Source: Okeania sp. SIO2F4 (GTDB taxonomy: Bacteria > Cyanobacteriota > Cyanobacteriia > Cyanobacteriales > Microcoleaceae). Taken from it: a stretch of DNA of 32,926 bases. The stretch spans positions 1 through 32,926 of the forward strand of contig NZ_JAAHGT010000029.1 in the NCBI RefSeq assembly GCF_010672385.1, given 5' to 3'. Below, in pieces: positions 1 to 8,073 of the stretch (position 1 is the first letter of the stretch; every line of letters starts with the position of its first letter). The notes under the pieces are model-generated. The model saw only the letters and a list, made by a program, of their open reading frames with translations. It was not told the DNA's origin and searched no databases. A program made the translations under genes and the position numbers.

Positions 1-737
1 TGAATACGATTACTCTTTAAGCAAATCCTTTCTACTTCTTGAGCTATTCGCATAGCTACAGTTTGAGCTTTTGCCGGCTTAGTTTTGGCAGCAGTTTGCA
101 ATTCTTGTAAAACCACAGCAGCTAAAGTTTCTGTATTTATTTCAACAGCAGCTAAAGGTTCAGTATTTATCCGATCGTGATTTATTTTAACAGCAACTAA
201 AGTTTCAGTATTCATTCCAACAGCAACTACAGTTTCAGCATTCTTTTTAACTGGATTAGTAGCAACTTCAGTCTCAAATTCAAATGATTGTAGTGATGGA
301 GTGCTTTTTAAAGTAACCTTAAATGCAGATGCAGCAACAACTGATTGTTTCTCTGTAACAACAGCCACATCTTCCAAACACAAGGTTTTTAAATGTACGC
401 CCCAACCATTAACTAAAGTTACTCTAATCTCTCCTTTCATCTCCTTCTGAGCAGCAGTTAATAAAAATTTTGCTGCACCGTAAGTTCCCCCAAACCGATG
501 TAAAACTACTGCGGGTTCGCCGATAGTTTTAATCTTAAACAATGGAGTATTATCCCCTTCACAATAAGTATCTACCCGACAATAAATGGGATATTCTTCT
601 TCCTCATAATTCCATTTTTCAAAATCCCCCGTTTGTTTAATATCAATTTCCATCAAATATTTTTTACCCACTTCTGCTGCACGGGGATAGTTAATTATGG
701 GTTGAATTGATATAGGTAATTGTTGAGTGTCGTTCAT
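1..737 (-). CDS. Conserved conflict-system protein, N-terminal part (runs off the left edge)
   Basis: The reading frame opens with ATG at 737 and stays open for 245 codons to the window edge, so the C-terminus is missing. Residues about 10-125 form a compact domain with motifs YPRAAEVGKKYLM, EEEEYPIYC, GEPAVVLHRFGGTYGAAKF and TLVNGWGV. From memory, this domain precedes AAA/STAND, WD40 or caspase-like modules in many filamentous cyanobacterial proteins; I have no formal family name for it. After it comes a low-complexity stretch with imperfect repeats of the type NTETLVAV (residues about 165-210), probably a linker. The gene is the last of five minus-strand genes, 361 bp after the CHAT gene. 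I infer that it is the VMAP-like adaptor or effector-carrying member of the ternary system, but the diagnostic part lies outside the window. Confidence 0.72.
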   Translation of the reverse strand, partial: MNDTQQLPISIQPIINYPRAAEVGKKYLMEIDIKQTGDFEKWNYEEEEYPIYCRVDTYCEGDNTPLFKIKTIGEPAVVLHRFGGTYGAAKFLLTAAQKEMKGEIRVTLVNGWGVHLKTLCLEDVAVVTEKQSVVAASAFKVTLKSTPSLQSFEFETEVATNPVKKNAETVVAVGMNTETLVAVKINHDRINTEPLAAVEINTETLAAVVLQELQTAAKTKPAKAQTVAMRIAQEVERICLKSNRI

Positions 738-840
738 CTTTTTATTAGGGAATAGGGAGTAGGAATTAGGAGGAAAATATAATTTGAAATTGCTAGGTTT
801 AAATTACTTCAGACATATCATTCTATGGAACTATTATACT

Positions 841-1000
841 TGTCATTGCGTTTCGGCTGTCGCCGACATGAAAAGCGCAGCTTTGCGATAGCAAACGACA
901 GTGTTTGCGAAGCAGTCCGTAAGGATAGCAATCTCTCTAGGGTGTTAGTTTAGATTGTAGGGAGATTGCCACGCTCCACTCCGTTCCACTCGCAATGACA
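841..1000. repeat. 160-bp palindromic repeat with 10-bp perfect terminal inverted repeats
   Basis: The element starts TGTCATTGCG (841-850) and ends CGCAATGACA (991-1000), which are exact inverted copies. Inner arms GCAATCTCTC and GGGAGATTGC also pair. A related right half lies at 1041-1070 and a shorter complete relative at 5585-5660. The 361-bp gap (738-1098) between the partial gene and the CHAT gene contains little else: a GGGAATAGGGAGTAGG-type run at 748-765, and a TTTCGGCTGTCGCCGACATGAAAA palindrome at 851-875 nested inside this element. The structure is that of a non-coding MITE-like or small dispersed repeat. Confidence 0.75.
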
Positions 1001-1098
1001 TTTTCACCATAGGGAAAAATTATTAAACGATAACTGAAACAAGATTGCCACGTTCCACTCGCAATGACATCTTTAATTATTCAGACATAATATTTACC

Positions 1099-2394
1099 TT
1101 ATTTTTTTATCAGCTCTAATTTAGTCAAGGGGTTGCCATAATAAATATACATGAAAGTAAAAAGAAATAAATATCTATTCTCATCATTACCTTTCTGACA
1201 CTGATATTCATTAGCCGCTTTTTGCCGGATATTTTTTAATATTGTAGCCACAGAAAGATGGGGATATTTTTGATGTTCTTCAAAGAACTTGTGAGAAATT
1301 TTGGCTGCATATTTATCTGCAACTTTACATAAGGTTCCTATCACTCCTTTAGCTCCTTTTTCTAAGAAAAATGTAGAAAAACCTGCGGGATAATATTGCC
1401 CGGTTTGAGGGTTAGGGTCGATAATTTTTAAAGTATCATCTTGTTGTAAACGTCCAGAGTGACAGGTATTCATAAAAACAATGCTAGAACCGTTTGCTAA
1501 AAAATCAAAATCGTATTCATATAACTGAGTTAAAGATATTTGTTGTCTCTTGTCTTCTTCTCCTAATGTGCTTTGAGATAAATTCTCTCCAAAAAAGCCA
1601 TGACTGGCAATAAAAACTAAACTAACCTCTGAATTAACTGCATCTAAATCATTAAAAAAATCTCGTACATTGTCATAAATAGTCGGATTGAACTTTTCTA
1701 GAAACTTCTTTTCTTCCTTTACGCTCGGTAAATCTTTGGTATTTAGATAAGCCACCATTTTTCCAGAACATTTTTTTTCTGCAACTTCTAAATTGATTAA
1801 GCTATTAACATCGTCTAAATCTTCTGGATTGGTAATATCTTGCCATCTTACTGTAACAATGTTAGCTCCTAAATAATTATTCTTTTTCAGTTCCAACATT
1901 TCCCAAGGAATTTCAAAATCTGTACGGTCATTAATAATTAAATAAGATAAATTATTTTGGTAATTCTGCTCTAGTCTTTCTTGTAATTTGACCAACCATC
2001 CCCTCAATTTCTTAGCCTGAGAATTTTTTTGAGAAAACATCCGCATTGTACCGATAGTTTTTTCCATCATTTTCACAAAAGATATTTCTGGGGCTTCAAT
2101 CGGGTCAGTCTTTAATTGTTCGTGTAGTTTTAACAATTGATTATGGCAGCGAATAACTATATGATTATTACCAGGCGATTCTACTTCTAAAATAGCAATT
2201 TCCTTGGGAAACTTGCCGTCTAATTTTATGCCAAAACTCATCAATTCAAAGCTTTGATTTTGCTCAGTTAACTCTTCTATTTTTTCCAGCTCTAAATTTT
2301 TTTCCTGGAGTAATTTATCCGGCGATTCTCCTTGGGAAAATAATTTATTTGGGTAAGAGCTTTGTTGATTTTTTAGTTGTTGAATTGGATTCAT
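1099..2394 (-). CDS. CHAT-domain caspase-like cysteine protease (putative effector)
   Basis: This 431-aa protein has a C-terminal CHAT peptidase domain at residues about 145-425. The predicted catalytic dyad is visible: His265 in FIASHGFFG and Cys311 in VFMNTCHSGRL. The segment FEIPWEMLEL (160-169) is the usual CHAT-family strand ahead of the core. Residues 1-140 are charged and predicted helical with no recognised domain, and could be an effector-associated or partner-binding region. There is no signal peptide or membrane segment, so it should be cytosolic. It lies downstream of the vWA and MoxR genes on the same strand. In VMAP-type ternary systems such peptidases are the presumed toxic effector released by ATPase/vWA signalling; substrate and trigger are unknown. 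CHAT proteins also activate gasdermins, but I see no gasdermin-like gene here. Confidence 0.92.
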   Translation of the reverse strand: MNPIQQLKNQQSSYPNKLFSQGESPDKLLQEKNLELEKIEELTEQNQSFELMSFGIKLDGKFPKEIAILEVESPGNNHIVIRCHNQLLKLHEQLKTDPIEAPEISFVKMMEKTIGTMRMFSQKNSQAKKLRGWLVKLQERLEQNYQNNLSYLIINDRTDFEIPWEMLELKKNNYLGANIVTVRWQDITNPEDLDDVNSLINLEVAEKKCSGKMVAYLNTKDLPSVKEEKKFLEKFNPTIYDNVRDFFNDLDAVNSEVSLVFIASHGFFGENLSQSTLGEEDKRQQISLTQLYEYDFDFLANGSSIVFMNTCHSGRLQQDDTLKIIDPNPQTGQYYPAGFSTFFLEKGAKGVIGTLCKVADKYAAKISHKFFEEHQKYPHLSVATILKNIRQKAANEYQCQKGNDENRYLFLFTFMYIYYGNPLTKLELIKK

Positions 2395-2416
2395 TAAACT
2401 AATAATAGGGCTACTT

Positions 2417-2457
2417 GAATAGGGAATAGGGAATAGGGAATAGGGAATAGGGAATAG
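2417..2457. repeat. Tandem 7-bp repeat (GGGAATA)n
   Basis: Six near-perfect copies of GGGAATA sit immediately upstream of the CHAT start codon. The same unit recurs in shorter runs at about 748 and 5172. It is a short tandem repeat of the kind common in filamentous cyanobacterial intergenic DNA, and no regulatory role is visible. Confidence 0.85.
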
Positions 2458-2648
2458 CAGATTGTGAAAAGGTTTTTCCTGCGGAAATGCTCCGCAAACA
2501 GGATTTAGAAATGTCCTAACCTTAATGCGTAATGCTATAACTGAAGAAGCTGATAACTAATAGAGCGTCCAATCAATCGCGGGCAAGATGCCCGCACTAG
2601 GAAGATTTAATTGTTAATATCTGTACTTCATATAATTGAAATCTGGTG

Positions 2649-2846
2649 TAATATCAGTTTGATAAATATTTGCTACAAATATATACGTTTTTTTAGGAGT
2701 CAGGAGTCAGAAGTCAGGAGTCATAATAAATAACTTTGATGCCATTATTAGTTCATAAATTATTGAATTCGTCAAATATACATCTCCTGTAAAGTATTTT
2801 TATCGCTTTTATTATTTGTAACATTCTTTTTTAAAATTGGTGTAAC
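2649..2846. mobile_element. MITE-like element, about 200 bp (ATACCAATTTG family, copy I)
   Basis: The left end (2649) reads TAATATCAGTTTGATAAATA and the right end (2846) reads, reversed, GTTACACCAATTTTAAAA, so the termini are imperfect inverted repeats. The interior carries GGAGTCAGGAGTCAGAAGTC and AGTCATAATAAATAACTTTG, closely matching the interior of the element at 29618-29815. No coding capacity is seen. With the tandem repeats on either side it fills the 555-bp gap (2395-2949) between the CHAT and vWA genes. Confidence 0.65.
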
Positions 2847-2947
2847 TAAGAAAACTAATAACTAATAACTGAAAAAACTAATAACTGATAACTGAAAAAG
2901 CTGATAACTGATAACTGATAACTGATAACTGAAAAAGCTGATAACTG
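2841..2947. repeat. Tandem ACTGATA / ACTAATA heptanucleotide repeats
   Basis: About a dozen copies of the heptamer ACTGATA or ACTAATA are interrupted by AAAAAGCTG. The array abuts the 3' end of the vWA gene. The same heptamers recur at 7649-7708 and at about 6955 within this window. Confidence 0.85.
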
Positions 2948-2949
2948 TA

Positions 2950-4893
2950 TTAATCCCATTCTTCCGTTGCCCAATTTTCCACAGGTGGAATAGATACAAC
3001 TTTTGCCCCTAATTCTTTCGCTAATAACAATGGTAATTCGGGATATTGTTTAGATTGGGGATTAAGAAAAATGGTTTCAACATTGCCTAAGTTACTAATT
3101 TTTCGAGCAACTTCCAAAGCATCTTCTACTCCTTTTCGCCCCACAGGAGGATTAATTTTCCCTACATGACTTGCTTCTAAAGGAACATTACCTCTACCAT
3201 CACTAATTACTACTAAAACTGCTTTTTGTATAGTATTTTTTCCATGCTGTAGAGCATGACGGAGAGTTTTTAAGGCTAAATCAAGACCATGTGCTAAAGG
3301 TGTAGCTTTACCTTTTTTAGTTTTTTCTAAGTCAAGTCCCATACTAATTGTCGGTACAAGAATATTTTGGGCAGATATTTTTTTAGCCCGTAATTCTTCT
3401 GGATTAATATTAACATTTGAATCCTGATTTTCTACTACTATAGAATCTGGAGCAATACCAACTTGAATTAAACCCACACTTGCCCTTTGGGTGTAAGCCC
3501 AACTAATATAGGGAAATAATTTTTCTTGCCATTGACAATATTCTAAACAAGTGTAATCTAGCAAAAGCATGAACATTTGTTCGGCAACAGGGGCGCGACG
3601 ATAACGATATAAATCAGAGGGCAATATTTTTAATTTCTGATAATTATTACCCTGGTTTTTCTGACGAATTTTCTGAAATTTAGCTGCTTCTAATAGCGTC
3701 CTAACGATAGCTAAGTCATGGGCTTTAGTAGTCTTTTCTACCCCAATAATTGTGCCATGAGGAATAGTTTTGGATTTAAAACGACGGGTAGGTAGTTTAA
3801 GGGAAGCTATTTCTCTTTCTACTGGAGCAATATCTTCTATATAAGGATTTTCTAAAGGTGCAATTTCAATATCTGCAAAAGAGTTAGATTTCTGTGTTTG
3901 ATAAACAGGAATTTCTGGTAGATTGTTTGATAAATTTTTGTCTTTTCTTTCTGGTAATTCAGGTAATATTAGTGTCTCTAAATCTGGGCGTTGTGTATCT
4001 GTTTTTCGATTAACTTGATTAGGATTACTTGAAGTACCAATATCATTTTTTTCTAACTTCAACCCCATAATTTTAGCTACCTCCTCCACATGACTAACTG
4101 TAACTAACTTTGCTGCTTCTAATTGAGCATAGGTACTCGAAAAACGAGCTAAAGTAATTTCTCGCCGATGATAAACCGTCGCCTCAGAAGTGTAATCTAA
4201 AATTCTCTCTAAAGCTTCCTTTGTCATATCTGGTGGAGAGGAACGAATTTGTTTCAACAATTCTTCTTGCAATTCTGGCTCAATTTCCTTTTCCTCAAAC
4301 AATAATTGTTGTGGTTTTTCCTCACCATTTAATAACTTTTGAATCTGAGTTACTCTATTGTGATTATTCTTAATTTGCCCATTGAGACGTAGAGCAAACC
4401 TATCTAATAAATGAGGCGAAATCTTACCAATTTCCTCCTTCTGACTCGAACAACCAACTAACCAAAAGAGATTAGGTTGCCAATATTTCTGTTGTCCGTG
4501 ACGCTCTAAATGTGCGACATCTGCTCCCATCAATACGACGCAAGTTCTCATAGCTGCTAAACTTAATTTAGTCAGATCGGGAATAATGACTAACCTAATT
4601 TCATTAGTATTGTCTGCTGCACCCAATAACCCAGACTGCCACTTAAAGGCTTGTTTTCTCAACTCATCCCCGAACCCAACTTGCCCCCACAAATCATCCT
4701 CTGATTCAAAAGTTCCTAACTTTAATGGAACAACTCTTTCACATCCTGTTGTTATTTTAAGTAGAGACGCTAAAATACCTGCAACCTGCTGCAAACCATT
4801 AATCGAACTATCAAACAGTAAAATACTGCCTAACTTTGGATTAAGTGCCACACAACAAAGGGATTTCATTAAAAGACTTTGAATGTTTGCCAT
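2950..4893 (-). CDS. vWA-domain protein, ChlD/BchD-like (ternary-system partner of MoxR)
   Basis: This 647-aa protein has the architecture of a magnesium-chelatase D subunit. Residues 1-280 are a degenerate AAA+ module: the Walker A position reads LLFDSSINGLQQ, with no GKS/T, while the lid motif HLLDRFALRL (161-170) is kept. An acidic, proline-containing linker (about 285-370) follows, then a C-terminal von Willebrand A domain (about 435-640). The MIDAS is partly changed: D446-Y-T448-C-L450 replaces DxSxS, while Thr531 and the SDGRGN loop (Asp565) remain. It probably binds the neighbouring ATPase as ChlD binds ChlI. Position between MoxR, Trypco1 and CHAT genes argues against a chlorophyll role and for a vWA-MoxR conflict module; that function is inference from context. 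Confidence 0.88.
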   Translation of the reverse strand: MANIQSLLMKSLCCVALNPKLGSILLFDSSINGLQQVAGILASLLKITTGCERVVPLKLGTFESEDDLWGQVGFGDELRKQAFKWQSGLLGAADNTNEIRLVIIPDLTKLSLAAMRTCVVLMGADVAHLERHGQQKYWQPNLFWLVGCSSQKEEIGKISPHLLDRFALRLNGQIKNNHNRVTQIQKLLNGEEKPQQLLFEEKEIEPELQEELLKQIRSSPPDMTKEALERILDYTSEATVYHRREITLARFSSTYAQLEAAKLVTVSHVEEVAKIMGLKLEKNDIGTSSNPNQVNRKTDTQRPDLETLILPELPERKDKNLSNNLPEIPVYQTQKSNSFADIEIAPLENPYIEDIAPVEREIASLKLPTRRFKSKTIPHGTIIGVEKTTKAHDLAIVRTLLEAAKFQKIRQKNQGNNYQKLKILPSDLYRYRRAPVAEQMFMLLLDYTCLEYCQWQEKLFPYISWAYTQRASVGLIQVGIAPDSIVVENQDSNVNINPEELRAKKISAQNILVPTISMGLDLEKTKKGKATPLAHGLDLALKTLRHALQHGKNTIQKAVLVVISDGRGNVPLEASHVGKINPPVGRKGVEDALEVARKISNLGNVETIFLNPQSKQYPELPLLLAKELGAKVVSIPPVENWATEEWD

Positions 4894-5179
4894 GATGTAA
4901 TTCAGCTTTTTCAGTTTTTTTAGTGATTTTTACCCATAATTTGGCTTTGTTCCATGAAAGTAGCGATAGAACATCCGTTCCGCTTTTCGGTTGTCCCCGA
5001 CATGAAAGGTGAACCTAGTGGCAGCTATATCACCCTCTTTCGATTATTGATGCTTTATTCATTTATTGGCCAATAGTTAAAGCGCTCAAAGCCTTTACAG
5101 GTAAAAGTTTCAGCCTTTTTTTATCAAAGATTGATGTTTGATTTATTTATTAGACTTCTTGCAGAAGTCAGGGAATAGG

Positions 5180-5290
5180 GAATAGCGGTGCGACCCCGCG
5201 ACGACGAAAGTCGCAAGCGGTCAGACCCCGCGTCGCCGACAGCTCGCTTGCGGAATGCTGACCAAGAGAGGGAACGCGCACTCCTGTGAG
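5180..5290. repeat. GC-rich cluster of small dispersed repeats
   Basis: A 110-bp GC-rich island stands out in an AT-rich gap. It contains overlapping palindromic units such as GACGACGAAAGTCG and GCGTCGCCGACAGC. It lies in the 796-bp gap (4894-5689) between the vWA and MoxR genes, which also holds a TTCGGTTGTCCCCGACATGAAA unit at 4987-5008, the 71-bp direct repeat and the palindrome at 5585. I see no gene in this gap. Confidence 0.6.
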
Positions 5291-5375
5291 GGAATAGGTA
5301 TGGAGGGAATGAAATTGTTGATTTGAGCTCTTGAATTGATTTCATTTTTGATTTTTGGAGATGTTTATTGGACAA

Positions 5376-5537
5376 TAGTTGTAGAAGTATGAAGTACAGA
5401 TGCTTGGATCTTGTGCGGAATCCATAAGTTTTCATACAACAAAGCCATTCTAAATTCTAAATTCATTAGTTGTAGAAGTATGAAGTACAGATGCTTGGAT
5501 CTTGTGCGGAATCCATAAGTTTTCATACAACAAAGCC
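5376..5537. repeat. Perfect 71-bp direct repeat (5376-5446 and 5467-5537)
   Basis: Two identical 71-bp copies are separated by 20 bp. Each copy starts TAGTTGTAGAAGTATGAA and ends TTCATACAACAAAGCC, with an inner GGATC...GGAATCC hairpin, so a single copy can fold into a stem-loop. Perfect identity implies a recent duplication. It lies in the gap upstream (on the minus strand) of the vWA gene. Confidence 0.88.
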
Positions 5538-5584
5538 CCATAATTTACTAATTATATCAAATCAGGATAATTACTATAGCCTGC

Positions 5585-5660
5585 GTCATTGCGCCTTACA
5601 CTCCGTGGAAGGAAGCAATCTCAGAGATGCGCGGAGATTGCTTCCTATCGTCGCAATGAT
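5585..5660. repeat. 76-bp palindromic repeat related to 841-1000
   Basis: The arms GTCATTGCG and CGCAATGATC, with inner arms GAAGCAATCTC and GAGATTGCTTC around an 11-nt loop, give a near-perfect long hairpin. It ends 30 bp before the MoxR stop codon, so it could also act as a 3'-end structure on the MoxR transcript; that is inference. Confidence 0.8.
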
Positions 5661-5689
5661 CACTTTTAAAACACTCTTCTAACTTCACT

Positions 5690-6667
5690 TCAAACTTCTG
5701 ACTTCTGACTTTTGACTTCATTAAGTATCTCCTCAACCTTATTATCATCTTCTTCAGTCCAAGGAAGTTGGGTACTTTGAATAAATTCAGGGCGACGGTG
5801 TTGTAGCACTAATTGAGCTACTGCTTGAATATGCTCCATATTTACCTGTTTGGCACCATACAAGGCAGCATAAGCACGGGAAGCTAGAGCAATTACATAA
5901 TCTCCTCGATTTCCTTCTGCTTGAAAAGCTGCTGTCAATTCTACACAAAGTTCGATCGCGCGTTCTGATATTTCTATCTGACGAAAATCTGCCCGTGCTT
6001 TGTTTAACTTTTGTTTATGTGTCTCATCTTCTTGCCTAGCTTTATCAATATATTCAGAAGAGTTGCCTTGAGCTAGATCGAACATTGCCTTATCCCATTC
6101 CATCACCGTTTGTAAAATTTTCATCCGCTCTTGCTTACCAGTTTGTGCTTTAATTTCCACCATCAACCCAAACCTATCTAATAACTGAGGACGTAAACCC
6201 CCCTCTTCAGGATTCATGGTACTTACCAAAGTAAATGATACTGCTTCTTCTATTCGTTTCCCTTCTCGCTGCACCACTAAAACTCCTGTGGAGGTAACAT
6301 CAAGAATAATATTGACAACATGATCGTCGAGTAGATTGACTTCATCAATATAAAGTAACTTATCCTTAGCTTCTTTGAGCAAACCATCTTGCCATTTTGC
6401 CTTACTCTCCATTAGCTGGCTAATTTCCCAACCTCCCATCACTCTGTCTTCTGTCGCATTAATTGGTAAAGTTACGGGCAATTTTTGTTCCATCATTACC
6501 GAAAACGCTCTTACCGCAGTTGACTTACCCGTTCCTCGCTGTCCGCTTAACAAGACTCCCCCAATACGAGGGGCAATATAAACTAATTCTAATGCTAGTT
6601 TTAACTTTTCCTGGCCAACAAGCAAAGTGTAAGGTAATATTTTTTGTACTATAGATGTTTCATTCAT
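5690..6667 (-). CDS. MoxR/ChlI-type AAA+ ATPase
   Basis: This 325-aa AAA+ ATPase of the ChlI/MoxR helix-2-insert clade has all key motifs: Walker A GQRGTGKST (42-50), Walker B LLYIDEVN (104-111), sensor 1 VSTMNPEEGG (148-157) and the arginine-bearing LLDRFG (162-167). The C-terminal lid (about 230-310) has the ASRAYAALYG and LQHRRPEF segments typical of ChlI lids. It is the probable motor of the ternary system, coupling ATP hydrolysis to the vWA partner encoded downstream. The last residues, KSQKSEV, and the stop codon are encoded by the AGTCAGAAGTCAGAAG repeat that also fills neighbouring gaps, so a repeat has extended or replaced the native C-terminus. Alternative: magnesium-chelatase subunit I, unlikely in this context. 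Confidence 0.93.
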   Translation of the reverse strand: MNETSIVQKILPYTLLVGQEKLKLALELVYIAPRIGGVLLSGQRGTGKSTAVRAFSVMMEQKLPVTLPINATEDRVMGGWEISQLMESKAKWQDGLLKEAKDKLLYIDEVNLLDDHVVNIILDVTSTGVLVVQREGKRIEEAVSFTLVSTMNPEEGGLRPQLLDRFGLMVEIKAQTGKQERMKILQTVMEWDKAMFDLAQGNSSEYIDKARQEDETHKQKLNKARADFRQIEISERAIELCVELTAAFQAEGNRGDYVIALASRAYAALYGAKQVNMEHIQAVAQLVLQHRRPEFIQSTQLPWTEEDDNKVEEILNEVKSQKSEV

Positions 6668-6686
6668 TGGGGAAAGGGAATTATTT

Positions 6687-6760
6687 AGAAGTCAGAAGCC
6701 TTTATGAAGTCAGAAGTTAGAAGTTAGAAGTCAGAAGTTAGAAGTTAGAAGTTAGAAGTT
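6687..6760. repeat. Tandem GAAGTCA / GAAGTTA repeats
   Basis: About nine 7-bp units of the GAAGTTA/GAAGTCA type lie between the Trypco1 stop and the MoxR start. The rest of the 304-bp gap (6668-6971) has an AGGAGTCAGGAGTCAG unit at 6801-6816 and no gene. Confidence 0.85.
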
Positions 6761-6971
6761 ATATAATATCCGGTAGCATTGGTACAATTAGATAGTTAAC
6801 TAGGAGTCAGGAGTCAGAATAATTAGTAGTATAGTCATTTAATTTAAGAATGAAACACTTTTTCGGCTGAAATCCTTTTATAGCAAAAAACACTTGTGTC
6901 AATCTAAAGTGAAACGACTATATATCTATATCCTTCATAAAGTTACAGAAAAAGCTGATAACTGAATAATG

Positions 6972-7334
6972 CTACTCTTTTAACTTCCATTTCATAGTGA
7001 CTTCCATTTGAGCTTCTGCACCTGTTTTTGCCAACATTGGTACGCCAGCTTCAGAATCTAAAGTAATTGACAGTTTCATTTCAAATTCATTGGGTTTAAT
7101 ATTATCCCCCATTTTATTCACACTTTCTATGACTTTAGCTGCACAATGACGGGTTAAGGCTAAACCATCCCCAAATAAATCTTTTGTTGCTTTAATAATT
7201 TTTTTTCCCGAACTATCTCGACTATCTTGAAATATAGGATCAGTATCATCTTCAGCTTTAAAATCATCATTAACCTGAATATAAATTTCTACTTCTTCAT
7301 CGCCAATTTTGCTAATAGTTTTTGCAATTGCCAC
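6972..7334 (-). CDS. Trypco1 (CU044_2847-type) domain protein
   Basis: This 120-aa single-domain protein matches the trypsin-co-occurring domain 1 pattern. An N-terminal strand pair (KIGDEEVEIYIQVND) is followed by a helical middle (about 55-80) and the C-terminal signature EFEMKLSITLDSEAG ... AEAQMEVTMKWKL. Proteins of this family accompany trypsin-like or CHAT peptidases in VMAP-type ternary systems and are proposed to regulate or couple the effector. The start is GTG at 7334, with GGAGG nine bases upstream. It is the first gene of the five-gene minus-strand set, so it probably heads the transcript. Its biochemical role is not established. Confidence 0.85.
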   Translation of the reverse strand: MAIAKTISKIGDEEVEIYIQVNDDFKAEDDTDPIFQDSRDSSGKKIIKATKDLFGDGLALTRHCAAKVIESVNKMGDNIKPNEFEMKLSITLDSEAGVPMLAKTGAEAQMEVTMKWKLKE

Positions 7335-7348
7335 AGATTATATCCTCC
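7332..7348 (-). promoter_or_regulatory. Strong ribosome binding site fixing the GTG start of the Trypco1 gene
   Basis: On the minus strand GGAGG (7348-7344) precedes GTG (7334-7332) by nine bases. The site sits inside a direct repeat: AATCTGTGG occurs once ending in the Shine-Dalgarno and again ending in the start codon. This supports GTG as the start. Confidence 0.7.
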
Positions 7349-7709
7349 ACAGATTAACTATAATAATTATCATAATTTATTTTCTGCCATACCCTTACAT
7401 AAGTTTAATCTGGAAAATTTATGGTATTTATCACTCTAAATCAAACTATTATTAATTTTTTATCTTATCTTTAGGATTGAAGGTTAAACTCAACAAAATG
7501 TCTCTATAAATATCCAGCGACTTTAAACCTTGGTTCCTTGAATTAAGCGATCGCGAAGCGTTGCGTCAGCAGTATCGCCTCCTGTTTCTGACGCTCTGAA
7601 ATTGTTGGAGGTGTTTGGCTCTGCTACACTAAATGCGTAGTGCTATAATTAATAACTAATAACTAATAACTAATAACTGATAACTGATAACTAACAACTG
7701 ATAACTGAA
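7349..7709. other. Intergenic region upstream of the ternary operon
   Basis: There is no intact gene. The first 120 bp are AT-rich and should contain the operon promoter; I cannot place -35/-10 boxes with confidence. A GCGATCGCGAAGCGTTGCGT small dispersed repeat lies at 7547-7566. The segment 7594-7619 (CTGAAATTGTTGGAGG) matches the 3' end of the Uma2 gene at 8740-8757, hinting at a decayed second Uma2 copy. ACTAATA/ACTGATA heptamers fill 7649-7708, right up to the Uma2 start. Confidence 0.5.
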
Positions 7710-7892
7710 ATGACTCTTCTGCCACATGAATATCCAGATACCAGTAATATGATTCTGGAGGATGACACTCCCTTGGATAGTTTTATTAATGAAAAACAAC
7801 AACGTCTCCTCACAACTGTATTTTATAGTGGTGCGCAAATACCTATAAATTCTCCTTTTATCCTTGCTGCTAATGTGGGTTTATTTTCTTAT

Positions 7893-8073
7893 CTGGACTT
7901 TATGAAAAAACAGGTTAAAAATAAGGTCAAACTTTTATACAGTAATGTTTTTACCTGAAATCAAACGTGTTCTTGATATATTTAGGTTTCAGCCATTTTA
8001 AGCAAGTTCAGGTATTTTCCTTGCTAGTACTGGGTTTGAAGCCATTTTCAGTGTAAAAAATCTAAAAGTCCAG
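7893..8073. mobile_element. 181-bp MITE inserted in the Uma2 gene
   Basis: The 9-bp terminal inverted repeats CTGGACTTT (7893-7901) and AAAGTCCAG (8065-8073) are perfect. They are flanked by a 4-bp direct repeat TTAT (7889-7892 and 8074-8077), the target duplication. Precise removal restores the Uma2 reading frame. There is no transposase gene, so it must have been moved in trans; the parent family is not recognised. Confidence 0.9.

Noticed and set aside
4586-4882. 98-codon plus-strand open frame
   Set aside because: It is the antisense shadow of the vWA gene N-terminus and has no family resemblance.
5124-5682. Two short open frames (5124-5435 minus, 5491-5682 plus)
   Set aside because: Both are made of repeat DNA: the GC-rich cluster, the 71-bp direct repeat and the palindrome at 5585.
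2950-6667. chlD/chlI magnesium-chelatase pair for chlorophyll synthesis
   Set aside because: The motifs fit the same superfamily, but the vWA MIDAS is altered, the pair is flanked by Trypco1 and CHAT genes, and no other chlorophyll gene is near.
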